A DNA stretch of 64,000 nt from Clavaria fumosa. Taxonomy: Eukaryota > Basidiomycota > Agaricomycetes > Agaricales > Clavariaceae. The position numbers were made by a program, and so were the translations under genes. The stretch is taken from contig OX637804.1 of NCBI GenBank assembly GCA_951802425.1, positions 2,046,001 through 2,110,000 of the forward strand. Direction: 5' to 3'. The notes under the pieces are model-generated. The model saw only the letters and a program-made list of their open reading frames with translations, was not told the DNA's origin and made no database searches. Shown piece by piece: positions 22,284-34,200 of the stretch; the first letter of the stretch is position 1, and the number at the start of each line of letters is the position of its first letter.

Positions 22284-25171
22284 AAGTGAACTGTTATATT
22301 ATCTGTTCGTTTTGCATGAATGCACTTCTTCGTATCTGTAATTTGGCTGCCTGACAGACTTGACGCTTTTGCAACACACCAAAGACTTGAAGACGAAATG
22401 CAGATCCTTTCGAAACCATTTATCAGCATATTGCAGAGTCCACCATATGTGATCGGCATAACTGAGATCTCAGGGTCGTTCAACCTCTAGTCCTCCCTGC
22501 GCATAGGGGAAGAGACACGGGAATGCGCCATAAAGATGGTTAGGATTATCTGGACCACCGTCTGTCTTAGTACCTCCCTCACTCCTCTGTGCGTACTTGC
22601 AGACAAAGGTTCCAGAGTGTTTCACAATGAAAGCAGTTGCTTTTTCAGAGGATGAGACATTTTTTAATGTGTGCACAAATAAATCTTGGTCTGAAACATT
22701 GACCCCACCCGCATCAACTACTCCCAATGATTGTAGTGGGAAAACGTCTTCATCTGTGAAAAGTGGTTCAATTTCAATCAGGTATCATTGTTTCTTTTTG
22801 TACCTTCCAATGGGAACTCCTGACCTATCACTTTGTCGAGCAAAGCATCTGACACATCAATTAAATTATTTCGAGGATCTGTAAAATAAAATAAATGAGA
22901 GAATGCAGGTCAAACCCCACCCAAATACTCACCAGTTTCCTCATCATCTGGAACATAACCCTCATGCTCCAATAGCAGTTCTTGGATATCATCTGATTGT
23001 CTAACAATTGATTGGATTGCACCACATCCTGTAGCTTTGATATATCATATGCACCAAATTGATGCATTTGAGTGATGAACAATTAGCATCAATTGGTGCA
23101 TGCACCTGATGTATCACTTTGGAGCATCTGATGCATTACCTCCTCATTGAGTGTGGATGGTACATCTGATATATCATGATGCCAAATGATGCATCTGCCA
23201 TAGCCATAGACAGTGAATGTATCATGCATACATAATGTTGATGTATCAGCATGTCAGCATCTGATATATTGTTGAAGCTGTTCTGGAAATTTGGCACATC
23301 TGATATAACATGGACATTCAATACATCACTGCCAATGCTTATCCAAAAATGAATAAAAAAGCGAATTTATTATCATCAAACTTAAACTTATTACTGTATT
23401 ACAGTAATGACTAATATTAAATCTATTTCTATTTTATTCACACTCTATCACAAGTCCCAAAGTTGGGAGAAAGTGGGGGGAGGAAGCAAGGCAAGTTGCT
23501 GTATTTATATGCCGCACTTTGTGGCTGTGCAAACGCGTGACATGGTAACGTTGATTAGGTGTTACCATGTCACGCGTTTGCACAGCCACAAAGTGCGGCA
23601 TATAAATACAGCAACTTGCCTTGCTTCCTCCCCCCACTTTCTCCCAACTTTGGGACTTGTGATAGAGTGTGAATAAAATAGAAATAGATTTAATATTAGT
23701 CATTACTGTAATACAGTAATAAGTTTAAGTTTGATGATAATAAATTCGCTTTTTTATTCATTTTTGGATAAGCATTGGCAGTGATGTATTGAATGTCCAT
23801 GTTATATCAGATGTGCCAAATTTCCAGAACAGCTTCAACAATATATCAGATGCTGACATGCTGATACATCAACATTATGTATGCATGATACATTCACTGT
23901 CTATGGCTATGGGCAGATGCATCATCTGGCATCATGATATATCAGATGTACCATCCACACCCAATGAGGAGGTAATGCATCAGATGCTCCAAAGTGATAC
24001 ATCAGGTGCATGCACCAATTGATGCTAATTGTTCATCACTCAAATGCATCAATTTGGTGCATATGATACATCAAAACTACAGGATCGCCTGTGGATTGAG
24101 TTGGGAACTCCATCTTCTGGCAATAGCGCTAGCTGTTCATTTGAAATGTGGATATTCACGTACAAAGGGTTATTCACACAAAGCCAAGACAACGCATCAT
24201 GCACCCTTTGATGACGAACTCGGAGAAAGCCTGGCATGGTGTGCTCTGGCAGGTTTCGAGGCCCGACAAAAGTGACACCTATAATTGCAGACAAAATGCC
24301 TATTGGAGGAGGCATTGTCGTTGAGTCAAGCATTTCTGCGACACCTTGAGTGGACAAATGGTATGTAGACACATTGCCACAAAGACCACTTTGCAAAGTC
24401 TGCTTGCCCCAAAAAGCAGCCCCTTTGACTTTAGGAAATAATTTGATTATATATGCTGCCAGGTAGTGCCTGGCCACTAACAGCCTCTCAGGGAGTGTAA
24501 GCACTGCTAAAACGAAAGGAATTCGTCCAATCCACATGGCATTAGCCAAGGAATACACAGGGATCTGAAAGTGTTCAGAAGCCAACACTGAAATTTTATT
24601 CTAAGTGAATGACAGACCTTGTCCTGACGTAGATCCCCCATACAATTTGTACACATGTTGACCAATTCAGTCATTTGATCTTTTCAAACCCCACTATGGT
24701 GCAGAAGCATCCCATTGACAAGGTCGGAGCTGTGCCCTTTGTGCGGAAATCGTGGTATGAGCTGATTAGAGTGGGGAAGATCGTCTAACTTGACTTCTTG
24801 CAAGTACGAAGTTTGGAGCTCTCTCGCACACACAGCACAAACGGCGAAGGCTAATCTTGAGTTACTTGTTCGAGCGATGTATTGGGAGATACAGGACCGA
24901 ACTGTTCGTGGGTCCAAAGGTGGCAGAAAGACTGCTTTTTCTTCAACCATGACTTGCCATCGCACCTGACGTTGTTTCGATTCATCTTGCTGTCTTCACT
25001 TCTTGTTGTCCACTGCTTTGTCTACTTGCATGCGAATGCCAACAGGTGCGACTGTGATAGTGGAAATAAGTGTTCTTTTGCAGCGGACTTCATCCCATCG
25101 AAAAACTTGAAAGGATGACTTGCAGACAAGATCTCAGCCTTTGTCAGGATTTTCCAGTCTTCGGTCGCCAT
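22284..25171 (-). pseudogene. Helitron Rep/helicase gene remnant
   Basis: Minus-strand pieces follow the order of a fungal Helitron gene. They are: a possible start MATEDWKILTKAEIL (near 25171); a cysteine block AVCAVCARELQ with LPHSN (24965-24684); the N-terminal conserved domain (24588-24080) with LANAMWIGRIP, LTLPERLLVARH and ALSWLCVNNPLY then LPEDGVPNS; the segment EGYVPDDEETGEYLGG (about 22920-22990); and the Helitron helicase-like entry LYGAFPCLFPYAQGGLEVERP (22727-22470), continued in another frame as LQYADKWFRKDLHFVFK. Rep catalytic motifs and the PIF1-type helicase are missing; the gene ends at the Gypsy relic. Stops and frame changes mark it as dead. A TA-flanked palindrome splits it; removing that joins the frame (SIHRRSC to TGCGAIQSIV). 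Confidence 0.72.
23034..24077. mobile_element. 1044-bp palindromic TA-flanked MITE (foldback hairpin)
   Basis: Two arms of about 517 bp are inverted copies of each other, separated by an 11-bp loop near 23550-23560 (GTTGATTAGGT). The inner ~230 bp of each arm appears identical by eye; the outer parts have a few differences. Ends: GCTTTGATATATCATATGC on the left, GTTTTGATGTATCATATGC on the reverse complement of the right. A TA lies at each border (23032-23033, 24078-24079), and excising the element with one TA restores the Helitron frame, so this is a TA-target insertion as for Tc1/mariner-type elements. The outer arms repeat ATCTGATATATCA-like motifs. It carries no transposase; the mirrored 89-aa frames are a consequence of the symmetry. 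Confidence 0.85.
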
Positions 25172-25332
25172 GTTAGTTGTAAACCCATTCCTCCTATCTT
25201 TTTTCAAAAATGAAGTAATCCAGCCCCTCTTCCTTCTCAACTGCGCCGTGTACATCCCTGCCGCATGCACCGAACTTTATGAGTCACAGAAATTCTGCTG
25301 CTCATTTTCAGAGCTGCAAATAATCCATGCTT
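25172..25332. other. Spacer between Helitron and F-box-like relics
   Basis: No feature seen. A frame continues upstream of the proposed Helitron start on the minus strand, without recognisable motif. Confidence 0.3.
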
Positions 25333-26118
25333 ACCAAGTCTCGCTTTGACGTGCTGTTACTGGAGTCTGCTGGCTCTCCAACTAATATGGAGGTCTATGG
25401 AAGATTTAGTCCCGCTCTTTCGGACACTGGCTCCTATGCAGGATTGTCCAAATGGTCTTTGGGTAAGTAAAGAATTCTATCTTTCGAGCAAACTTTGATT
25501 GTTTGAAAAGCGCTTCCAATCGGAAAATGTTGATGGGCATGATCGCTTCGACATGTACCGATCACTCATCAGAGTATTATACCTGAATGAGACTCCCAGA
25601 CATCCCAAAATCCATGTTTCCATCTTCCAAACAGTGGCTTCGCTGTTCGACTGCAGTTCGGGACTGCTTCCTAATTTGTTATGCCTCCATTGGAGTCACA
25701 ACGACTGCCATTCATCAGCAAAACCTGAAATTGCTTTATAGCACTCTGGAGCACTGTAAAGAGGGGGACCTTGCTAGGAGTGCTATGGGTTACTATGGGT
25801 TACTCTATAGTGCTATATAGTTATCCATAGCTAGCCATAGCAGGCAGAAAACCCAGGTTTTACTGATGTTGGCTCTTGAGTCAACTTTTACATGGATATT
25901 TCCACGAACTGCACGTCTCTCTACCTGATTTACCTGATGCTGTGATGAGTTCTTCTTTACTATACTCATTACAAAACAGAATGATCAGAGTTGATCATTT
26001 GTGGATTTGCTTCGATGACGGCGAGGCTGCGGAAGTATGGAGTCCAATTGTCTCAAATCTGCTTGATAACGTACCTTGTATTAAAAAATTATCAATTACT
26101 ACATTGTCCTCATGTTAA
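25333..26118 (+). pseudogene. F-box/LRR-like gene fragment
   Basis: Spliced reading gives LALQLIWRSMEDLVPLFRTL, then, after an intron (donor TGG/GTAAGT at about 25463), RFQSENVDGHDRFDMYRSLI, IRVLYLNETPRHPKIHV and LLPNLLCLHWSHND (to about 25740). This is the layout of the large mushroom F-box-like family: post-F-box 'W..M..L.PLL', then 'RFxxYxxxIRxL', then 'LPNLxxLxW'. Between 25740 and 25870 the frame is lost in a short repeat (GGGTTACTATGGG). A later frame (25876-26118) continues with LHVSLPDLPDAVMSSSLLYS and KKLSITTLSSC. No F-box core (LPxE) was seen upstream. These proteins usually recruit substrates to SCF ubiquitin ligases; this copy looks truncated at both ends. Confidence 0.5.
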
Positions 26119-28615
26119 AAAAGTGAAAGGAAAGCAGGAAAAAGTGTAAACACAGCAATGGAACGATGACGCGTCGGAGGACAGGTCGGAGCTACGCATA
26201 ACATCGTTGCCGATGTCTACCTGCCCGCCTCTCCCTGGTATTTACATAACATTTTCTCTGTTTTCTCAGTCAAATACAGCTGGGCAAGCAAGCAGGAGTG
26301 TGTTTTCGGATCCCTGTGTCGGAGCGACATGGAGTGGGGGAGAAAGCAGGAGTGCGTTTTCAGGTCCCTGTGTCCGAGCGACATCATGATGGAGTGCCGT
26401 TGCACCAGTTATATGGGTCGCTCTCATTGGCCTCAGGCACATACCATTACCGAACCATATTAGCGAAACCTGGGACTTCATCACGTCACCTCTGTGGACA
26501 TATATCACCCTTACAGAAGCCGAAGCCGTCGAGATCCTGGAAGAAGAATTGGTGCGTCATTTGACAGTCACGGAAGAACACAAACACTGACTATGGCACG
26601 CCGATAGAAAACATATAGTAAAGAAACACAAAGGAAAATGCAAAAGCAAAGATTGGGATGATAAATAAACAACCCCGAGAGCCAAGAGAGTAACATGTTT
26701 GAAGCCATGGCTTTATAAAAAGAGACTGCTATGTTGGCTGGCCACAGAACACAAACATGTCAAAACTTTCTCACACTTTTTGGCATCCATTTCAGCAGTG
26801 GGAGACCTTGCTGAAGCAAGGTCATATCTCAGCCAGTTCCTATTGCTTTCCCATGAAACTTTGTAGGCATGTAGACAATAAATGTAGGCATACACCTATA
26901 TGCTACATGGTACAATAGAACAGTCTCATAGGTGGATATAATGACTTGACTATAAGAATGCTACATGCAATGTCTCTACTTTGAGGGGCATACATACTGA
27001 AACCCTGAAAGTACAAACATGACATCCTTACAATATATCCTTCATATGCCTATGCAATTATGCAATGAGATGTGCATAGTCAACTGTAATGTTTGCATAT
27101 TTACTCTTATTCACAATAAGAGTAAGGAATTATTCTGTCAATGGGACTTGTCAGAGATTACCTAGAACCACAGAATCACTCTGGTGACATAAGAGTGATC
27201 CTATAGGCAATACAGAGGGATGTGGCAGGTAATGTGCTTAGTCAATGAAGCACCATTGCTAATGCTTCTCCCAAACCACTTATCTTAGAACATAGAACTG
27301 TGTTCCAAGAGGTTCTACTGATGACCAGCCACAATGGTGGATGATTGTAGGCTATGTACCAGATACTCTGCACTCTGACTATGGGATTACTCCCATCCCT
27401 AACAAACTCCTGGGATGACACTAAGCTAGGCAACAGGAGTAGAATCCAATCCCCCACCTCGAGCAACTATTGTTGTCATCATCCACCCTCACTGCCACCC
27501 CAGCAAATATGGGCAGGGTGTTGCCCCATTTGGATGTGAAAAGCTCAACACCAGTGACAGCAGCAAGGCACCTGACCATGGATGGATGTTGCAGCAGAGC
27601 ACATCATCAATGTCAAATCCTTTCTTCAGTGGGAACAACATGCAGCTGACCAAGGGCAAGATGCACATGTGCTCATGAGATCTCTCACAGGTGAGAAAGC
27701 TCAGAGACAAGCTGCCTCAGACTGCCAATAGAGGAAGAGGTCAACACAATTAGTTACAGTTCAGATTTGTATGGTACTTACTATGTGGTTCTAAGGTTCA
27801 AACCTGGCCTGAACTAGAACTGAACCTGCTGAACCCAGTTCTGTTGGTTCTGTTGGTTCTGTCAGTTCTGGTTCATGGTTCTACCTATCCCATCCTCAAC
27901 ATTTGGTTCTGGTTTGCAGTTCAGGCAAATACCTCAAAGCACTGAACTGAACCAAACATCAGCATCCCTAGAATTCTGCACACTGGTCACATCAACAGGA
28001 AGAAGTGCAGACACAACTAGGAAGAGCAAGGAGTAGTGGAACAGCACAATGAAGGGATTTGACCTGGAGACCACATGAGAGGGTGGCCACTATGTGACAC
28101 CCAGCCAAGTACACTGGCAGCTCCCAACAGCAATCCTTGCACATATGTGGGTAATCAAGTTTATGTTGTATGCTGTAGTATCTACTACAGCTTTGGAGAT
28201 TATATATGTAGTAAGGGAATAGTTAAAGTGGAATACTATAAAAAAAGATCTATGAAGAAGAAACTGCATGACAAATAATAGAGAATTGCCTGGAAACATG
28301 TTTCAGCCACCATATCCATACCCTAAAGTCTAATGTCATCAAGGCACATTTGCTAACTTGCCTGGAGGCCACCTTGCAAGTCCTAAACTGACTCCACTCA
28401 TTTCCCAAGGCTCCCCAATGTCAGCTGAATGACAGCGAAGCATGCAGCATTTGTCAGAATTATGAATTGTGCATGGAGTTGCCAATTATTGGTTTGGAGT
28501 GATCATCAGGTGTTGGAATTGAGTCAGGAGCACTCATCAAGTGTGAGGACACATCAGGTGGCCTGTAACAGAGTGTGTTGGGTCATGACAATGGCCTAAT
28601 GTGTCTTTACAGCAC
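26119..28615. other. Gene-poor segment with minor repeats
   Basis: No supported gene in about 2.5 kb. A roughly 54-bp unit occurs twice in tandem at 26290-26390 (AGCAGGAGTG start, CTGTGTC then GAGCGACAT). A short perfect hairpin (ACCTTGCT/AGCAAGGT) lies at about 26804-26821. A similar hairpin occurs at about 41628. A TTCTGTTGG/GTTCTG-rich stretch lies at 27830-27910. Short frames such as 27354-27539 show no motif. Confidence 0.5.
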
Positions 28616-28948
28616 AAAAATATTTGCACAAGTCTGCACAGTCTTCACAAGTCTGCATAAGTCTGCACAATCTGCATAACTTTGCATAACTTTGCACAAG
28701 TCTGCACAACTTTGCATAACTTTGCACAACTTTGCACAACTCTGCACAACTTTGTACAAAAATATTGCATAACTTTGCATAACTTTGCACAACTTTACAT
28801 AACTTTGCACAACTTTGCTTAACTTTGCACAACTCTGCACAAAAACATTGCATAACTTTGCATAACTTTGCATAACTTTGCACAACTCTGCATAACTTTG
28901 CACAACTCTGCATAACTTTGCACAATTTGCACAACTTTGCACAACTTT
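28616..28948. repeat. 10-bp satellite array, left part
   Basis: Roughly 33 tandem copies of a decamer of the form GCAYAACTTT (GCATAACTTT and GCACAACTTT alternate, with GTCTGCACAA variants at the left edge). The unit length is not a multiple of three, so the 111-112 aa frames through it (repeating KLCKVMQSYA) are artefacts. The array is cut by the solo LTR at 28949. Confidence 0.92.
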
Positions 28949-29237
28949 TGTTAGGATTGCTTACCTAAGCCATCCCCAAAAACAGGAGTTGTGGAGAAAC
29001 TAGAGAAGATTGTTGGAAGGTCACATGACCTGTGGTGGAGGATTACATAATCGAGAGATCACATGACTTGGGCTTGGGCACATCACATGATCCGAGAGGT
29101 CCGAGCATGGGAACACCAGCAAATGCTGAAGCTCTCGCTATATATACTACATCATTTCCATTTTTGTACTCTTTTCCCCTTATCTTAGTATTGTCATCAT
29201 GACCTTACCCTTAAGTTGTGTGAGACCCAGTCTGATA
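28949..29237 (+). mobile_element. Solo LTR of Gypsy-2/3 family in satellite
   Basis: 289 bp from TGTTAGGATTGC to AGTCTGATA, clearly homologous to the LTRs at 44406 and 63174 but more diverged, with many CpG positions changed. ACTTT precedes (28944-28948) and follows it (29238-29242), a 5-bp duplication made from the satellite unit. It results from recombination between two LTRs with loss of the interior. Confidence 0.9.
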
Positions 29238-29265
29238 ACTTTGCACAAAAATGTTGCACAACTTT

Positions 29266-29570
29266 TGTCAGGATCGCTTACATAAGCAGGTTGGAAAGGC
29301 CAAGAAAGGATCACAAAAGAGTTGCAGGAAGTTTGCGCCCAAGTCACGTGACCCGAACGGGTGGTGGCTTACATAATGGGAAAATCACGTGACCCGGGCC
29401 TGGACGCATCACGTGACGCACGGGGTCCGAGCGTGGGAACGCAGGCAACTCCCGAACCGCTCGCTATATATACTACGTCGCTTTCTTACTTGTACCCTTT
29501 TCCCCTTATGTTAGTATCATCATCATCGACCTTACGTTAAGTTGTGTGAACCGTGAGACTAAGTCTGACA
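29266..29570 (+). repeat. 5' LTR of Gypsy-1
   Basis: 305 bp, TGTCAGGATCGC to AAGTCTGACA. It includes a TATATATA-type promoter motif at about 29465-29473, followed by a pyrimidine-rich stretch and CCCCTTATGTTAG, the likely start of the transcript. Confidence 0.93.
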
Positions 29571-30220
29571 CAATACTAACATCAACCCCTGTCTGCCCTA
29601 GCCCCGTGTCCTAACCCGGCTAGCCTGGACCCCTATCTCAAACTGTCACACTCTGTGACAGCTTATCCCCCTCATCCTCTTTCTCTTTACCCTGCCCACG
29701 GTGTGCAACAGAACCGTGTGAAATTTTTACTGTGTGTAGATACACATGACCAGACCCAGAGGAAGTCTACTGTGACCCTCCCCAAGAGACACCGAGTGCC
29801 AAAGGCCCAGAACTTTGCTTTACAGCTATGTACCAGTGAATCGTGTAGTGTACAGGGCATGGAAAGGCCCTATACATAGTTTTTCTGTAGTTTCCTGGTC
29901 CAGTGGACAGGGCCCTTGCTCTGTGACCATTGTCAGAAGGGCACACGGGCAACTCACTAGGAGTTGTGGAGTGACCACCTGGGACACCATTTGGGCCCCA
30001 CGCTAGCAACAAGTTTTATAGAATAAGAGTTCTATAAGTACCTAGATACATAGAGAGCAGCCTGAGAGGACAGGACTGCTAAGAGATCGAAGAAATCCTG
30101 AGTGCCCAAGGCCCGGAATTCTATTTACAGCGTCTGCGTCCGAGACCGGGTCGAGCCCAGCTCCCCCCTGATTCCCCTGTTACCGACGTCCCCGAAACCC
30201 CATCACCACCACCAGGGTCT

Positions 30221-31225
30221 GTGATGGCTGACCACGTCGCCCCGCCTGAAGTCCATGCCACGAGGCTGGATTTAGTCGTCGCCCCATTCGATGGGCAAAA
30301 AAGAAATTTCCGTACATTCCTCCGGTCGCTCCGCCTCCTGTTTATGGCGAATCCGATAATCTATGCCACGGACCTGGCAAAGGTCCTCTACACCCTCAGC
30401 AAAATTACTGGCGAGGGGTTTGCCGCAGAATGGGCAAATGTGAAGGGAGAGGAAATCCTGGGTAACAACGAGGTTGGAACCTGGGCAGAATTTGTGGAAG
30501 AGATGAAGCGAGCGTTCGATGACCCGAACGACCGTGCGACTGCCCTCGCAGATATTGCGAAGTTGAAACAAGGTGTCATGACGGCACCTGAGTTCTTCGC
30601 AAAGTTCGAAACAATGTTCCGAAGAGCGGGGATGACAGAAGTGGCCAATTCGGACATCCTGGTCCATTGGCTGGAGTCGAATCTGAGCAGGAGGCTAGTG
30701 GGAAAGGTCTATGGTGTTTCGCCAATGCCAGAGACCTACGTGCAGTGGAAGGCACTTGCCGAAAAGCTAGATGCTCAGCAGCATCACCTCGACGGAGTCA
30801 TCGCACAACAGAACTCTGTGCGTCCTGCTCTGCCCGCAACCAGCCACCCCCTCCCTCAACAAACCCGCTTCGCCCCAGCCCCCCGTCCCTTCCTGGCCCA
30901 GCCTCTGGCCCGCACCCCTGCCCCTCCCACCATGCCGCGTCCCACCAATGCCAGTGATGCCATGGTGGTGGATCGTGCCCGTGCCCCTGGAGTGTTGCGC
31001 ACCTGCTTCCGATGTGGCCAAGCTGGTCACATGGTGAGAGATTGCCAGCTCCAGGACACACGTCCGCAGATCCCGAGGCCGCAGATCCGCGCCGTGGAAA
31101 GCCAGGCACGTAGTGCAGAGGACTATGAGAACGAGATTGCACTGCTCCGAGACCGCCTGGATTTGCTCGAGAGAGAGAAGAGGGCTCCTGTTGAAGAGCT
31201 GGATTTTGGAGACGAGGCCCAGTGA
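30221..31225 (+). CDS. Gypsy-1 Gag
   Basis: 334 aa, starting MMADHVAPPEVHATRLDL. The capsid-type region reads PFDGQKRNFRTFLRSLRLLF and later GTWAEFVEEMKRAFDDPNDR. A proline-rich linker (about 200-245) precedes one zinc knuckle, CFRCGQAGHMVRDC (about 268-281). A C-terminal helix (EIALLRDRLDLLEREKR) ends in an acidic tail and a stop at 31223-31225. The paralogous elements Gypsy-2 and Gypsy-3 have Gag fused in frame to Pol; here the pol frame lies one base back. Confidence 0.93.
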   Translation: MMADHVAPPEVHATRLDLVVAPFDGQKRNFRTFLRSLRLLFMANPIIYATDLAKVLYTLSKITGEGFAAEWANVKGEEILGNNEVGTWAEFVEEMKRAFDDPNDRATALADIAKLKQGVMTAPEFFAKFETMFRRAGMTEVANSDILVHWLESNLSRRLVGKVYGVSPMPETYVQWKALAEKLDAQQHHLDGVIAQQNSVRPALPATSHPLPQQTRFAPAPRPFLAQPLARTPAPPTMPRPTNASDAMVVDRARAPGVLRTCFRCGQAGHMVRDCQLQDTRPQIPRPQIRAVESQARSAEDYENEIALLRDRLDLLEREKRAPVEELDFGDEAQ

Positions 31226-34200
31226 GTCCGAACTGGAGTCTCAGGAGTAGATATCCCAGCCCCCCTCCCGTCCCTGTACCCGCAGCTAGTATCCCAAAAT
31301 ACACTATCTTGCAGCGGAGACACACCCGGATTGGGGCTGAGGTGAAGGACAAAGCGGAAACGGAAACCGCTAAAAGTGAAATACCGAAAAGAGAAAAGGG
31401 GACTAGCAGCCAAGTGGAGCCAACAAAGCACCTTGCAGAGGTGCTGAAGGACACCCTATTGCGTATGCCCCGAGAGCTCTCCATCCAGGTGCACCTGGAG
31501 GCTCTCAGCACTGGCAAAGGGGCAACTACGAAAGCCCTTGTCGACTCAGGCTGCACCAACTGCTTTATGGACTTGGAGTGGGCGAAAAAAGTGGGATTGG
31601 AACCATCTCCCTTGCTGAATCCAATCACCATGTATAATGTGGATGGAACACAGAACAGAGATGGTAAGATCCGGTATGGGATGGAGCTGCTTGTGACGGT
31701 TGGCGACCACCAGGAGCAGATCCACTTCCTGCTAGGGAAGACTCAGTCCCACACGGCGATCCTTGGGCATGATTGGCTAAAGCGTCATAATCCAGAGATT
31801 GACTGGGTGAAAGCTGAAGTAAGGCTCACCTGCTGCCCCAACTCCTGTGCCTCCTCCCCACACAGCCACCGGTCCCCTGTTCGACCCTCAGGTCCACCAA
31901 AAGCGAGTACCCTGGCCTCGGCCAGTATCCCGGACACCCGTTTTCCCAACACTGGCCCTACCCCTGATTGGCCCAGCCGCTACCCTTTGGTTTTTAGTGA
32001 AGCAAAGTGGGATGAGCTCCCCCGCTCCCGCCCTGACTTTGATATCAAAATCGAGTTTAAAACAGACCCTGGACACCTCTCCTCTAAGCTATACTCTCTG
32101 ACGCAAGAAGAGATGGTGGAAATGAATCGCTGGGTGGATGAGCAGCTAGCTTCTGGACGAATCCGACCTTCGAAGTCCCCGTACGCGAGCCCCTTCTTCT
32201 TCAAACGTGAGAAGGACAAGCTGCGGCCGATTATCGATTACTCTAGGCTGAACTCGTATCTAATCAAAGACAAGTACCCCCTCCCCCTCATACGAGACAC
32301 TGTGGATGTGTTAAAGGGGGCGACCATCTATTCCAAGATTGATGCGAAGGGAGGTTTCCCATTGATGCAGGTCTGGCCAGAACATCAGCACCGCTGTGCT
32401 TTCCTAACGCCCCGTGGACTCTTCGAACCGGCAGTTATGTGGTTTGGGCTGCAGAATGCGCCTGCAACCTTCCAGCGCTTCATGAACCATGTGTTGAGAG
32501 AAGAGATTGCAGGGGGGCATGTCCGAGCCTATGTCGATGATGTTATAGTGTTTGCAGAGGATTTGGCTACACATCGGTATTGGATGGATCGGGTCTTGAA
32601 GAAGTTTGGGGAGAATGGCCTGTGTCTCAGACTCAGCAAGTGCGAGTTCGAGAAGAGTGAGGTTTTCTTCCTGGGGATGAAGATCTCCCACAACCGTCTA
32701 GAGCATGACCCAGCTAAAGGCGCGGCGATCCGTAACTGGCCCAGACCGAAAAATGTGAAAGAGGTACAAAGATTCAACGGGATGCTGAACTACCTCCGCC
32801 GGCACATCCCAAATCTCTCTGCCCGGGCAAAACCACTCTTCCGGCTGACAGGGAAAGTCCCGTGGAGATGGGAGGAGGAGGAGGAAGCAGCCTTCCAAGA
32901 TCTCTGCCTGGCACTAGTATCAGCCCCGGTCTTGGCTCTACCACAAGACAAAGGGAGATGGAAGGTAGAAACAGATGCGAGCAACTTGGCGACTGGAGGA
33001 GTTCTCTCACAGCAGCAGGTGGATGGGACTTGGAGAGTTGTAGACTACATCTCCAAAGCCCTCACTGCAGCTGAGAAGAATTACGATGTGTACGACAAGG
33101 AGTTCCTGGCTGTAATCCGGGCACTACGCGAGTGGCGGGCTTACCTGATTGGGGTGGAAGAGACTATCGAAATCTGGACGGACCATGCTAACCTCCAGTA
33201 CTTCCGGAAGCCCCAGAAGTTGAAACCGAGGCAGGTCCATTGGGTTGGAGAGCTCCAGTGCTTTGACTTCGAGATCAAGTACCATACTGGGAAGTCAAAC
33301 ACGAAAGCGGATGCACTCTCACGGAGGCCAGACTATGGAGAGATGGTGGAGGAGGATGCACCAGTACAGGTCTTCCCAGAGGCTGAGACCCGCACATCGT
33401 TCACATCGGAGATGGAGACGCTACTCCAGAAAAACAGTGTGGTATATGTGCAGAAGCCAGAGGAGCTTGATGATGAGTGGACAAGAGATCGGATGGGACT
33501 CTGGCGGAAGGCAGAAATCACTTGGGTGCCCCCAGAAGCACGTGAGGCAGTGCTCACCTTTGAGCATGACCTCCCCATCGCAGGACACCCTGGTCCACGG
33601 AAACTGAGGGCGGCTCTGCTGAGGTCCTATTGGTGGGTGGGCATGGTGAAGGATTCCAATCGGTATGCAGGTGGATGTGAGACATGCCAACGAATCAAGC
33701 CTGATCGTACCAGGCGCGCCGCTCCGCTCCATCCACACCCTGTCCCTGAGAGCCCCTGGGCAGTCATCTCTTGGGACATTGTTGGACCTTTCCCCCTCTC
33801 ACGTGGTCACAACGCGATCCTTGTCATTGTCGACAAGTTTACGAAACGAACTCTCATCGAAGCTATTGGCCTTGACCTCACGGGACTTGGTGCTGCTCGG
33901 ATCCTTCGAGACCGGGTCTTCCGCGACCATGGAGTCCCGCAGAAAGTTGTGAGTGACTGGGGAACCCAATTTGTGTCCAGATTCATGAGGGAGTTTTATG
34001 GGATGATTGGAGTTAAGGCGAACCCGAGCACTGCCTTCCACCCACAAACAGATGGACAGACAGAGCGGGTCAATCAGGAGGTTGAAGTGTATCTCCGGGC
34101 CTATGTTGACCATCTGCAGGATGATTGGGCAGAGTGGCTATCCACAGCCAAATTCGCGCTCAATAACCGTGAGCACTCAGCCACTGGATTCACACCTTTC

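Noticed and set aside
23407..23703. Two identical 89-aa frames on opposite strands
   Set aside because: They mirror each other because they lie in the two arms of the palindromic MITE; no domain and no start context.
23026..24085. Taking the palindrome ends at ATCCTG/CAGGAT as element termini
   Set aside because: The outer six bases are explained by a palindromic host target around TA; only the TA border restores the Helitron frame.
28596..28942. 111-112 aa repetitive frames (KLCKVMQSYA repeats)
   Set aside because: Produced by a 10-bp satellite without stops; the unit is not a multiple of three and other frames are equally open.
28616..28948. Possible CRISPR array
   Set aside because: Ten-base units without spacers in a eukaryotic genome; this is simple satellite DNA.
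31195..31225. Programmed -1 frameshift site in Gypsy-1
   Set aside because: The pol frame is -1, but no X XXY YYZ heptamer or obvious stem-loop is visible, and the sister elements need no shift. Kept as an open question, not as a feature.
30798..31631. 277-aa minus-strand frame
   Set aside because: Lies opposite the Gypsy-1 gag/pol junction; Ser/Gly-rich composition reflects the complement of Pro-rich coding DNA.
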